Positions 12,451 to 20,573 of a DNA stretch of 64,000 nt are shown piece by piece. The notes beneath the pieces are model-generated. The model worked only from the letters and a program-made list of their open reading frames with translations. It did not search any database and had not been told where the DNA came from. The position numbers were made by a program, and so were the translations under genes. Source of the stretch: Saccharibacillus deserti (GTDB lineage: Bacteria > Bacillota > Bacilli > Paenibacillales > Paenibacillaceae); NCBI RefSeq assembly GCF_013618475.1, contig NZ_JABJVN010000011.1, positions 1 through 64,000 on the forward strand. The letters run 5' to 3'. How positions within the stretch are numbered: the stretch's first letter is position 1; each line of letters begins with the position of its first letter.

Positions 12451-13373
12451 GCTTCACCTCGAACCGGCACTGCCGAACTTTCTCCTCCGCCCGGCGGAGG
12501 CGTGTTGTCTTTGACAGGGCGGAATTTGTTGCGAATCAAGGTCATGGTAAACTTGACTCCGATCCCCGTATAAATAAAGCCGTTGACCGGCCAGGCATAC
12601 TTCTCTCGGTAGTGTTTGCGGTAGAACAGAACCATAGCGCGGTGGAACTCGTACAGCAGCTTCACCGGCCGACGTTTGCTGCTCGCCCCTTTGTAGTGCA
12701 GAATAAACGTCCGCGGATAATAACGGATCGCCCATCCGGCTTGTTTGATCCGGTAGCACCAGTCCAAATCTTCCCCGTACATAAAGAAAGCTTCGTCCAG
12801 CATCCCGACTTCCCGGATCGCTTCCGACCGGACCAGCATAAAAGCGCCCACCAGGCAGTCGACCGGATGCTCCTGATCGGGATCGAGGTAGCTGAGCTGA
12901 TACTGATTGTATTTCGGCTTGTCCGGGAACAGCTTCGAAATGCCGAACATATAATAGAACGACGCGGAAGGCGTAGGCAGTCCGCGCTTGCACGTCTTAT
13001 CCAGCGAACCGTCGGCCAGCAGGACTTTGCAGCCCGACGCTCCGACGTGCGGATTTTGATCCATGTAAGCGACCATCGTCTGCAGCGTGTCCGGCTGAAT
13101 GACCGTATCCGAGTTAAGCAGCAGCACGTAGCGTCCCTGCGCAATCTTCATGCCCTGATTGTTGGCTTTGGCGAACCCGACATTCTCCCGGTTGGCAATA
13201 AGCGGGATGGACGGAAACGTGCGCGACAGGACTTCGACCGAATTATCGGACGAGTTGTTGTCGATCAGAATGATTTCGTATTCATATCGGGTTTGCGAAG
13301 CGAATACCGAACGGATGCAGTCTGTCGTCAGCTGGCACGTATTATAGTTGAGAATCAGTATACTTACGTCCAT
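12423..13373 (-). CDS. GT2 family glycosyltransferase (rhamnosyltransferase-like)
   Basis: A 316-residue cytoplasmic GT-A enzyme of the WbbL/rhamnosyltransferase group. Motifs: VSILILNYNTCQLT at the N-terminus, IDNNSSDNS, the DXD-like LLLNSDTVI, and GEDLDWCYRIKQAGW near residue 205. The open frame extends to 13421, but the ATG at 13373 begins the conserved domain and has AGGAG upstream. It lies in the rml operon between another GT2 gene and the initiating transferase, so transfer of rhamnose from dTDP-L-rhamnose to the growing lipid-linked chain is the natural inference. Confidence 0.9.
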   Translation of the reverse strand: MDVSILILNYNTCQLTTDCIRSVFASQTRYEYEIILIDNNSSDNSVEVLSRTFPSIPLIANRENVGFAKANNQGMKIAQGRYVLLLNSDTVIQPDTLQTMVAYMDQNPHVGASGCKVLLADGSLDKTCKRGLPTPSASFYYMFGISKLFPDKPKYNQYQLSYLDPDQEHPVDCLVGAFMLVRSEAIREVGMLDEAFFMYGEDLDWCYRIKQAGWAIRYYPRTFILHYKGASSKRRPVKLLYEFHRAMVLFYRKHYREKYAWPVNGFIYTGIGVKFTMTLIRNKFRPVKDNTPPPGGGESSAVPVRGEACSAKISNF

Positions 13374-13542
13374 GATCTGATTACGCTCCTGACAAATGTA
13401 ATGATAATAAGGTAAAAACAAACAAAAAAAGACCTCTGAATTCCTCTATACAGAGTAACACAGAGATCGCAAGAATGGAACTTTGGATTCGGTTTAGGAA
13501 AGGGTTGGGATAAGCGGCTTGCTGCCTCGCGGAAAGGCGAAG

Positions 13543-14469
13543 TCAGATATATCCGCTTAGAATCAGCAGGCGGAACAAAGCATTTTCCGGTGCAGACTGT
13601 CGATAGAGTTTGGAGTTCTTCAAGTAGCCGACGCGCTGTCCGAACTGTGCACGCGGCGCAATGAAGGCTTCCAGCTGCCGCCGCTTGTCCAAATCCTCGA
13701 GCCGCTCTCCATACGAACGATGAAATTCTTTTGCCTGGGAGACCAACTTGTGCGAGCCCCGATGCTTGCGGAAACTGGCCCACTTCTTTTTCAGCTTGCC
13801 AAGCAGCGATACTTCGCCGCCTACCGCATTGCCGCCGTGCTGCCTGTACAGGATGGAAGGCTCGGGATCGTAGATTACTTCGCCGAAAGCGGAAATGCAG
13901 AGATACAGCCACCAGTCGTGCATCAGCACTTTGTCCGGATCGGGCATGCGTTCACGGATCAGGTGCAGGGCGGCACGGTTGAATGTGACGGTTGCGCCGA
14001 CGGCAATGTTTTGCACAAGCGCATTGTAGAAAGAAGGTTCCCGCCGCGGCCGTTCGGGCCATTGTCCCAACGGATTCAACCCGGCATCGGCAAGCCGGGT
14101 CGACGTGAATACCATCGCCGGCATACCGGCCTGAACCTTCGCCAGCCGGCCTGCCGCCCGCTCCATTTTCTCCGGCAGCCAGACGTCGTCCTGATCGCAG
14201 AAGCAGAAATAGTCCGCGGTATCGTCCGCTTGGCGAATCAGTTCGAAAAAGCTCGGGATAACCCCCCGGTTTGCTCCTTTTTCCAACACGACGATACGAG
14301 ATTCCGATTCCTTATACGCTTCTACAATCTCTGTTGTCCTGTCGGACGAACCGTCGTCCCGAATGCGAAGCGACCAGTTCCGATGGTTTTGTTCGGACAA
14401 ACTGTCCAACTGCGCCTGGATATAGGCTTCTCCGTTATAGGCGGACAGCAGCACTTCCACTCTGTTCAT
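13543..14469 (-). CDS. GT2 family glycosyltransferase (RgpB/WsaF-like)
   Basis: A 308-residue GT-A protein beginning VEVLLSAYNGEAYIQAQLDS, with RDDGSSDRT, the CDQDDVWLPEKM segment (acidic nucleotide-sugar/metal site) and HDWWLYL near residue 175. This motif set is typical of alpha-rhamnosyltransferases such as streptococcal RgpB. It starts 13 bp after rfbD, in the same operon. A 169-bp gap with a weak hairpin plus T-run (about 13425-13460) separates it from the next GT2. Rhamnose as donor sugar is inferred from context. Confidence 0.88.
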   Translation of the reverse strand: MNRVEVLLSAYNGEAYIQAQLDSLSEQNHRNWSLRIRDDGSSDRTTEIVEAYKESESRIVVLEKGANRGVIPSFFELIRQADDTADYFCFCDQDDVWLPEKMERAAGRLAKVQAGMPAMVFTSTRLADAGLNPLGQWPERPRREPSFYNALVQNIAVGATVTFNRAALHLIRERMPDPDKVLMHDWWLYLCISAFGEVIYDPEPSILYRQHGGNAVGGEVSLLGKLKKKWASFRKHRGSHKLVSQAKEFHRSYGERLEDLDKRRQLEAFIAPRAQFGQRVGYLKNSKLYRQSAPENALFRLLILSGYI

Positions 14470-14481
14470 CCTTCACCCTCA

Positions 14482-15324
14482 TTACCTGATTTGTGTCATA
14501 AAACGCTTCAACCCATCGCGCCACTGCGGCAGATCTTCAAGATCGTTGGCGCGGATCGCCGTATGATCCATCACCGAGTAGGGAGGGCGTTTGGCCGGAC
14601 GGGGAAACTGCTCCGTGGTGACCGGCAGCACGTCGACCCGAAGGCCGGCTTCCTCAAAAATCGCTTCCGCAAACTCATGCCAGGAGCAATGTCCGGCATT
14701 CGAGGCATGGTAAACGCCGTATTTTTCCGTTTGGATCAGCTGCAGCAGGAAGCGGGCCAGATCCACCGTGTACGTCGGCGATCCCACCTGGTCACGCACC
14801 ACACTTAGAGTGTCTCGCTCCGCTCCCAGCTTCAACATCGTTTTGACAAAGTTGCTGCCATGCTGCCCGTACACCCAGGAAGTTCTGACGATAAAAAATT
14901 TCGAACTGAGCGACTGCGTGAGCACTTCGCCCGCCCGCTTGCTTGCGCCGTAAACGGTCTGCGGAGCCGTATTATCGTATTCGCGGTACGGTCGGTCCGC
15001 CTGTCCGTCGAACACGTAGTCCGTGCTGATGTACACGAACTTGGAGCCGGCCTGTTCGGCGGCGACGGCCAGATTGCGCGTTCCGGCCGCGTTAACGCGA
15101 TAGGCGCCATCCACGTCTTCTTCCGCCGCATCCACAGCCGTATAAGCCGCACAGTGGATAATCGCTTCCGGACGAAATCCACCGATCACTTCTTCACACT
15201 GCCCCTGATCGGCGATATCCAGTTCTCCCCGGTCGCAGCCTTTGACCTCGTGGCCTTCCTGCTCCAGAACCCGGACCATATCGCTGCCCAACTGCCCTTT
15301 TGCTCCGGTCACAAGAACTCTCAT
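14482..15324 (-). CDS. rfbD: dTDP-4-dehydrorhamnose reductase
   Basis: Last step of dTDP-L-rhamnose synthesis: NADPH-dependent reduction of dTDP-4-keto-L-rhamnose. The 280-residue extended SDR has the nucleotide-binding VTGAKGQLGSD motif at the N-terminus, HCAAYTAVDAAE, STDYVFDG and the catalytic YGASKRAGE (YxxxK). The start overlaps the rfbB stop by 4 bp. Also called rmlD. Confidence 0.97.
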   Translation of the reverse strand: MRVLVTGAKGQLGSDMVRVLEQEGHEVKGCDRGELDIADQGQCEEVIGGFRPEAIIHCAAYTAVDAAEEDVDGAYRVNAAGTRNLAVAAEQAGSKFVYISTDYVFDGQADRPYREYDNTAPQTVYGASKRAGEVLTQSLSSKFFIVRTSWVYGQHGSNFVKTMLKLGAERDTLSVVRDQVGSPTYTVDLARFLLQLIQTEKYGVYHASNAGHCSWHEFAEAIFEEAGLRVDVLPVTTEQFPRPAKRPPYSVMDHTAIRANDLEDLPQWRDGLKRFMTQIR

Positions 15325-16343
15325 TGCGATTCTCCGAGGCGCTCGCCGTACTGTTTGGCATAATACTGTTCATATTCGCCGGATTGAATCCGGGTCCACC
15401 ATTCTTTGTTGGCAAGGTACCAGGAGATCGTCTCGCGAATGCCGGTTTCGAAATTATGCTTCGGCTTCCATCCGAGTTCATTCGTGATCTTCGCCGGATC
15501 GATGCCGTAGCGGCGATCATGGCCCGGACGATCCTGCACATAGGTGATCAGCGATTCCGGCTTGCCGAGCTGTTCCAGAATCGTGCGGATAATATGCAGG
15601 TTGGTCCGCTCGTTGTTGCCGCCGATGTTGTACACTTCGCCGTTCACCCCTTCGTGAATGACGAGGTCGATCGCGCTGCAGTGGTCTTCCACGTACAGCC
15701 AATCCCGGATGTTGAGCCCGTCGCCGTATACCGGCAGCGGCTGGTCGTTCAGCGCTTTGGAGATAATGAGCGGAATCAGCTTCTCGGGGAACTGGTACGG
15801 GCCGTAATTGTTGGAGCAGCGCGTAATGTTGACCGGCAGCCCGAATGTCTCATGGTAGGCGCGCACGAGCAGATCGCCGCCCGCTTTGGAAGCGGAGTAC
15901 GGGCTGTTCGGCGTTAGCGGCGTTTCTTCCGTAAACAGGCCGGTTTCGCCGAGCGTTCCGTACACTTCGTCGGTAGAGACCTGGACGAACTTGGTCACGT
16001 TATGCTTTTTGGCCGCGTCCAGCAGAACCTGAGTACCGAGCACGTTCGTTTTCACAAAAACGTCCGGCTCCAGAATGCTGCGATCCACATGCGATTCCGC
16101 GGCAAAGTTGACAACGATGTCGACGCCCTGTCCGATCAGCTCGTCCATCTTGGCCGCGTCGCAGATGTCGGCTTTGACGAAAGTATGTTTGGGATTCTGT
16201 TCGATGGCTTTGAGGTTTTCCAGATTGCCCGCATAGGTGAGCGCATCCACGTTGATAATTTCGTAATCGGGGTGCTGCCGGAGCATGTACAGTACGAAGT
16301 TGCTGCCGATAAAGCCGGCTCCGCCGGTGATGAGTAGTTTCAT
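15321..16343 (-). CDS. rfbB: dTDP-glucose 4,6-dehydratase
   Basis: NAD-dependent extended SDR converting dTDP-glucose to dTDP-4-keto-6-deoxyglucose, the branch point for both rhamnose (RfbC/RfbD) and the 4-amino sugar made by RffA upstream. The 340-residue protein shows TGGAGFIGSNF at the N-terminus, the catalytic STDEVYG and YSASKAGGD motifs and RCSNNYGPYQFPEK. Ribosome site CAGGAGG. A hairpin with a T-run lies between rfbC and this gene and could reduce its transcription relative to rfbA and rfbC. Also called rmlB. Confidence 0.97.
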   Translation of the reverse strand: MKLLITGGAGFIGSNFVLYMLRQHPDYEIINVDALTYAGNLENLKAIEQNPKHTFVKADICDAAKMDELIGQGVDIVVNFAAESHVDRSILEPDVFVKTNVLGTQVLLDAAKKHNVTKFVQVSTDEVYGTLGETGLFTEETPLTPNSPYSASKAGGDLLVRAYHETFGLPVNITRCSNNYGPYQFPEKLIPLIISKALNDQPLPVYGDGLNIRDWLYVEDHCSAIDLVIHEGVNGEVYNIGGNNERTNLHIIRTILEQLGKPESLITYVQDRPGHDRRYGIDPAKITNELGWKPKHNFETGIRETISWYLANKEWWTRIQSGEYEQYYAKQYGERLGESQ

Positions 16344-16369
16344 GGGTTAATTGCCTCCTGTTCTCGTGT

Positions 16370-16392
16370 AAAAAGCTCTCCTTGCGGAGAGC
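16370..16392 (-). terminator. Intra-operon terminator-like hairpin rfbC/rfbB
   Basis: Minus strand GCTCTCC-GCAA-GGAGAGC followed by five T residues, directly after the rfbC stop and 27 bp before the rfbB start. It has the form of an intrinsic terminator inside what otherwise looks like one operon. Confidence 0.65.
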
Positions 16393-16400
16393 CCTGTCTC

Positions 16401-16949
16401 TTATTCGAAATTCAGTTCCGCGTCTTGAAGAAGCGGATGTTTTTGATCTTTGTCGGATAGGACCGGGTTGGACGTCGGCCAGTCGATGCCGAGCGCCGGA
16501 TCGTTCCAGAGAATGCCTCTGTCGTGCTCAGGCGAATAGTATTCGTCGACTTTGTACATGACCTGGGTATTGGGAACCAACGTGCAGAAGCCGTGCGCGA
16601 AGCCTTTCGGAACAAGCAGTTGGCGATGGTTATATTCGCTCAGGATAAACCCTTCCCATTGACCGAAAGTCGGCGAGCCGCGGCGGATGTCGACGATGAC
16701 GTCGTAAATGGCCCCGGCGACGACGCGGAGCAGCTTCGTTTGGGCTTTGGGATTCAGCTGGTAGTGAAGGCCCCGGAGTACGCCGGGTTGGGCGGACAAA
16801 GACTGATTGTCCTGAATGAAGTTATATTTGATGCCCGCTTCATGCATTAGGGCTTCGTTATAACTTTCCATGAAAAATCCGCGGTGGTCGCCGTGAACTA
16901 CAGGTTCGATCAGCGCGGCTCCCTCAAGTTTTAAAGGAGTAACCTTCAT
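16401..16949 (-). CDS. rfbC: dTDP-4-dehydrorhamnose 3,5-epimerase
   Basis: Cupin-fold epimerase inverting C3 and C5 of dTDP-4-keto-6-deoxyglucose. 182 residues, the normal length. It contains MESYNEALMHEAGI, VLRGLHYQLNPKAQTKLLRV (with the catalytic histidine in LHYQ), DIRRGSPTFGQW and the C-terminal WNDPALGIDWP. It begins 17 bp after rfbA and is followed by a terminator-like hairpin. Also called rmlC. Confidence 0.97.
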   Translation of the reverse strand: MKVTPLKLEGAALIEPVVHGDHRGFFMESYNEALMHEAGIKYNFIQDNQSLSAQPGVLRGLHYQLNPKAQTKLLRVVAGAIYDVIVDIRRGSPTFGQWEGFILSEYNHRQLLVPKGFAHGFCTLVPNTQVMYKVDEYYSPEHDRGILWNDPALGIDWPTSNPVLSDKDQKHPLLQDAELNFE

Positions 16950-16966
16950 ATTCGGAACACCTCCTT

Positions 16967-17710
16967 TTAAAGTTTGAGTTTACCGAATTCTTCTCCGAAT
17001 ATCATGTTTTGAGCCAATTCATTGGCGCGCGCAAGCGAAGCATGGGTTCCGGCATCTGTCCACCAGCCGGTAAGGACATCATAAGTCAATTGACCGTTGG
17101 CGATATAAGCGTTATTCACGTCGGTGATTTCGAGTTCTCCGCGAGCGGATGGTTTGAGCGTCTTAACAATATCGAATACGCTGTGGTCAAACATATAAAT
17201 ACCGGTTACGGCATAGCTGCTTTTAGGATTTTGCGGTTTTTCCTCAATGGATAAAATCTTGTCCCCATCGAGTTCCGGAACGCCGAATCGTTTGGGATCA
17301 TGAACTTCTTGGATCAGAATTTTGGCTCCGAGCATTTGAGTACGGAAGTTTTCCACGAAAGGCGCAATATCGTCTTCAAAGACGTTGTCTCCCAGGATCA
17401 CGACCATTTGGTCTTCGCCGACGAAGTGCTCGGCGAGATGCAGGGCTTGCGCAATGCCACCGGCTTCGTCTTGTACCTTGTAGGTAAAAGATACGCCCAT
17501 GTCCGATCCGCTGCCTAGAAGATTGACTACATCACCCATATGGTCTTTACCGGTTACAATAAGAATATCTTCAATGCCGGCAGACTTTAATTTGTAAACA
17601 GAGTGGAAAATCATTGGATACTTCCCGACGGGAAGCAAATGCTTGTTGGTGACTTTAGTCAACGGATACAATCGCGATCCGGTTCCGCCAGCCAGAATAA
17701 TACCTTTCAA
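16967..17710 (-). CDS. rfbA: Glucose-1-phosphate thymidylyltransferase (short form)
   Basis: Makes dTDP-glucose from dTTP and glucose-1-phosphate, the entry step for rhamnose and dTDP-amino-sugars. At 247 residues it is the short RmlA form, lacking the C-terminal extension of the roughly 290-residue enterobacterial enzyme. Motifs: ILAGGTGSRLYPLTKVTNKH at the N-terminus, VVILGDNVFEDD, SIEEKPQNPKS and GWWTDAGTH. It follows rffA after 40 bp. Base composition shifts from AT-rich to GC-rich around this gene. Confidence 0.96.
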   Translation of the reverse strand: MKGIILAGGTGSRLYPLTKVTNKHLLPVGKYPMIFHSVYKLKSAGIEDILIVTGKDHMGDVVNLLGSGSDMGVSFTYKVQDEAGGIAQALHLAEHFVGEDQMVVILGDNVFEDDIAPFVENFRTQMLGAKILIQEVHDPKRFGVPELDGDKILSIEEKPQNPKSSYAVTGIYMFDHSVFDIVKTLKPSARGELEITDVNNAYIANGQLTYDVLTGWWTDAGTHASLARANELAQNMIFGEEFGKLKL

Positions 17711-17750
17711 TGCGAGTCCCCCTTATAAAATTCCTATAGAAAATTCATTT

Positions 17751-18884
17751 TCACTGCTTGTTAAAAAATTGTTTTATTTCATTCGTCACTTCTTTTACTT
17801 GTTCCAAAGTTAGTTTGTAGAATAAAGGCAGCCGGATCAGTTTCTCGCTTTCGCTGGTTGTAAAGCGGTCCTCTCCAATCATTTGCCCGAATTCCAAACC
17901 GGCAGACGAAGAGTGCAGCGGTACATAATGAAAGACAGTATGGATGTTTTTAGACTTCAAGTATCCAATCAACGCTGTTCTCTGTTCAAGGTTTTTGACT
18001 TTCAAATAAAACATATGGGCGTTATGTGTACAGTCTTCAGGGACGTGCGGGAGCTCGATCTGCCCACCAATACGCAAAACGTCAAGTTCTTGCCGATAAG
18101 CATTCCAACATTCCAACCGATGGTCATTAATCACAGTCGCCTGTTCAAGCTGCGCGTAAAGGAATGCAGCATTCAATTCACTCGGCAGATAAGAAGAACC
18201 TATGTCCACCCAAGAGTATTTATCAACTTGACCTCTGAAAAACCGGGTTCGATTCGTGCCTTTTTCTCGAATGATTTCTGCACGTTCTATAAACCGCTCA
18301 TCATTAATCAGTAAAGCCCCGCCCTCGCCACAATTATAATTTTTGGTTTCATGAAAACTGTAACATCCGAAATGTCCAATGGTACCCAAGTAACGATCCT
18401 GGTATTTGCTCATGACCCCTTGCGCAGCATCTTCGATCACAATCAAATCATGACGAGTGGCTATATTCATGATTTCGTTCATTTCACAAGCTACGCCGGC
18501 ATAATGCACAGGAACAATCGCTTTTGTTTTCTCCGTGATTGCGGCCTCAATCAAACTCTCATCTATGTTCATCGTATCGGGCCTTACGTCTACAAACACG
18601 ATTTTAGCCCCGCGAATAACAAAGGCATTCGCCGTGGACACAAAAGTATATGAAGGCATGATCACTTCATCGCCTTCTTTGATCCCCGCTAACATAGCAG
18701 CCATTTCCAGTGCATGCGTACACGAAGTAGTCAGCAACGCCTTGGAAGCGCTGAACTGATCTTCTAGCCATGCACTGCATTTCTTGGTAAAAAAACCGTC
18801 TCCGGACAAGTGATTTTTTTGAATAGCTTCTTTGATGTAAAACTCTTCTTTCCCAGTAATTGCCGGCTGATTAAATGGTATCAT
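17751..18884 (-). CDS. rffA: dTDP-4-amino-4,6-dideoxygalactose transaminase (RffA/WecE)
   Basis: PLP-dependent DegT/DnrJ/EryC1/StrS aminotransferase of 377 residues. It follows RffA/WecE closely: MIPFNQPAITGKEEFYIKEA cut to key residues NQPAITGKE, HLSGDGFFT, the SFHETKNYNCGEGGAL segment with the PLP lysine near residue 185, and DIGSSYLPSELNAAFLYAQL. It would convert the RfbB product dTDP-4-keto-6-deoxyglucose to dTDP-Fuc4N. Overlaps the EamA-type gene by 4 bp. Context: an ArnC-like GT and EamA-type helix protein upstream, rml genes downstream. A GNAT enzyme at 24313 could N-acylate the product, as RffC does in enterobacterial common antigen synthesis. Confidence 0.92.
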   Translation of the reverse strand: MIPFNQPAITGKEEFYIKEAIQKNHLSGDGFFTKKCSAWLEDQFSASKALLTTSCTHALEMAAMLAGIKEGDEVIMPSYTFVSTANAFVIRGAKIVFVDVRPDTMNIDESLIEAAITEKTKAIVPVHYAGVACEMNEIMNIATRHDLIVIEDAAQGVMSKYQDRYLGTIGHFGCYSFHETKNYNCGEGGALLINDERFIERAEIIREKGTNRTRFFRGQVDKYSWVDIGSSYLPSELNAAFLYAQLEQATVINDHRLECWNAYRQELDVLRIGGQIELPHVPEDCTHNAHMFYLKVKNLEQRTALIGYLKSKNIHTVFHYVPLHSSSAGLEFGQMIGEDRFTTSESEKLIRLPLFYKLTLEQVKEVTNEIKQFFNKQ

Positions 18885-19249
18885 GATATCGACCTACTTG
18901 ATATTAGGATGCCTACTACAACAAACAACAATCCAATTACTTTGTACATTGTAATAGGTTCTTTAAAAAGAAAAGCAGAAAAAACAAAAACAAGAACGTA
19001 GGACAAACTCATAAACGGGTACGCATAACTGATATTAAACTTCGTCATGGCGGCCATCCAAAATAAAGAAGCTATGAACGCCGAAAAAAACGAAGAAAAT
19101 ATAATCGGATCAAAAACAACTTTTAACAAGAAAAAAAATTTATCCAAAAGAGGAGCAGGCAAACTGCCAAAAGAAGAGATTCTTGCTTTCATAGCAAGTT
19201 GACCATAAACCGTAAACAAAATGGTTCCAAGAATATAAAAATAGCCCAT
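18881..19249 (-). CDS. EamA/SMR-like four-helix membrane protein (ArnE/F-like)
   Basis: A 122-residue, AT-rich gene whose product is almost entirely four hydrophobic helices, with PLLDKFFFLLKVVFDPIIF and AFPFMSLSYVLVF-type segments of half-size EamA transporters. Such small proteins flip undecaprenyl-phosphate-linked aminoarabinose (ArnE/ArnF) in Gram-negatives. Here it stands between an ArnC-like GT2 and RffA, so flipping of an undecaprenyl-phosphate-linked sugar is a reasonable inference. ArnE/F work as a pair and only one is seen here; a homodimer or a different function is possible. Confidence 0.75.
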   Translation of the reverse strand: MGYFYILGTILFTVYGQLAMKARISSFGSLPAPLLDKFFFLLKVVFDPIIFSSFFSAFIASLFWMAAMTKFNISYAYPFMSLSYVLVFVFSAFLFKEPITMYKVIGLLFVVVGILISSRSIS

Positions 19250-19281
19250 GTTCTCATTCCTCGTCCGATTTCTTGTTTTTA

Positions 19282-20256
19282 TTAAGGCCTTTCATTCTGA
19301 CCGGCAGCGATGTTTTTTCTGTACACTTCCTTAATTACGTAAATAGGTCTTTTTTTGGTCTCGTCGAAAATGCGACTGATGTATAGGCCTGTTACTCCCA
19401 CAATAAAGATTATAAATCCCGAAGTAAGCCAAATCGAGGCGATTAGACTTGGCCAGCCTTGAATACTTGTAATACCCAACAGGGCTTTGATGATGATATA
19501 AACGGCATACAAAAAAGCCAGAATCGATATTAAAAAACCTGCCTTCACTGTCAACCGCAACGGCTTATCCGAGAAAGAAATTATTGCGTTGATCGAAAGC
19601 CGAATAAGTTTTTTAAAGGAATAGCCGGATTCTCCTTCTTTTCTTTTGGCATGTTCAATATCAATAGAAGTGGCATTGAAGCCTGTCCACCGAACCATCA
19701 TAGAGAATACCCTCAAACTCTCACGCATAGAAACCATTACATCAATCACTTTTCTATGATAAATCCCAAAATTCGCAATAGCCTCGTCTTGTACGGTATC
19801 CGTCAAGTAACTGTAAAGATGATGGAACAGCTTAGAAGAAAGCTTCTTCAAGAATCGATCTTTTCTAACCGCTCTTCGACCTTGAACAATGTCATATCCT
19901 TCCAACGCTTTCTTGTACAATTTCTCAATTTCTTCCGGCTGATCTTGAAGATCTCCATCCATTACAACAACCCATTCGCCTTGACTCAAATCCAATCCCG
20001 CTGAAATAGCGTAATGTTGCCCGAAGTTCCGCGAGAAATTAACGCCGATTACTTCCTCATGCTTGTTCGCTAAGTCTGCTATCGTTTCCCAGGAATGATC
20101 CTTGCTGCAATCATTAATAAAAATAATTTCGTAATACGGAGTAATCTTCTTCAGAGTACTATGTAAGCGATCGTTTAATTCAAAAAGCGACGCCGCATTA
20201 TTATAGATCGGAATCACGACCGAAACTATACTTTGCTGCCCTTCTATTATGTTCAA
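19282..20256 (-). CDS. GT2 polyprenyl-phosphate glycosyltransferase (ArnC/GtrB-like)
   Basis: A 324-residue protein with an N-terminal GT-A domain (VSVVIPIYNNAASLFELNDR, FINDCSKDHSW, VVMDGDLQDQPEEIEKLY) and two C-terminal membrane helices near 235-260 and 270-295, ending TGLYISRIFDETKKRPIYV. This is the architecture of ArnC, GtrB and CsbB, which load a sugar on undecaprenyl phosphate. First gene of the long rff-rml operon, with a promoter 140 bp upstream. The start codon is TTG at 20256. Together with the EamA-type protein and RffA it forms a possible lipid-linked 4-amino-sugar (Fuc4N) pathway. Confidence 0.88.
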   Translation of the reverse strand: MNIIEGQQSIVSVVIPIYNNAASLFELNDRLHSTLKKITPYYEIIFINDCSKDHSWETIADLANKHEEVIGVNFSRNFGQHYAISAGLDLSQGEWVVVMDGDLQDQPEEIEKLYKKALEGYDIVQGRRAVRKDRFLKKLSSKLFHHLYSYLTDTVQDEAIANFGIYHRKVIDVMVSMRESLRVFSMMVRWTGFNATSIDIEHAKRKEGESGYSFKKLIRLSINAIISFSDKPLRLTVKAGFLISILAFLYAVYIIIKALLGITSIQGWPSLIASIWLTSGFIIFIVGVTGLYISRIFDETKKRPIYVIKEVYRKNIAAGQNERP

Positions 20257-20395
20257 AAAAACCTACATCCCTTCAACCCAAATCATAACGAACCCTTCAA
20301 CCGTAAGCGCGGCCTTACAAACTCCGATACTTCCTGCGTACAATCATTTTTATTTAAACAAGCTGAACACGTTAAAAGAATTATAGGCTAAGACG

Positions 20396-20424
20396 ATTAT
20401 ATTATAACATACTGATTAAGCCAA
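20396..20424 (-). promoter_or_regulatory. Promoter of the rff-rml operon
   Basis: Minus strand TTGGCT (20419-20424), 17 bp, TATAAT (20396-20401). A second overlapping TATAAT lies at 20401-20406. The 314-bp AT-rich divergent region 20257-20570 holds this promoter and the opposing one at 20466-20494; no other gene was seen in it. Confidence 0.6.
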
Positions 20425-20465
20425 ACGTTCATTTAACTTGAATCGTTCAAATAGGTATAGATCGG

Positions 20466-20494
20466 TTGATAGTTCCCCCTAAAAAGAATACAAT
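20466..20494 (+). promoter_or_regulatory. Promoter of the AMP-ligase/LuxE/LuxC operon
   Basis: TTGATA (20466-20471), 17 bp, TACAAT (20489-20494), about 77 bp before the first start codon, with GGAGG at 20559-20563 as ribosome site. Confidence 0.7.
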
Positions 20495-20573
20495 ATTGTA
20501 TTGATATCGCATTTTGAGCATCGTCTAGTTAAAGGATGATTATTTTTTTCAGGAATACGGAGGAACTAGAGTG

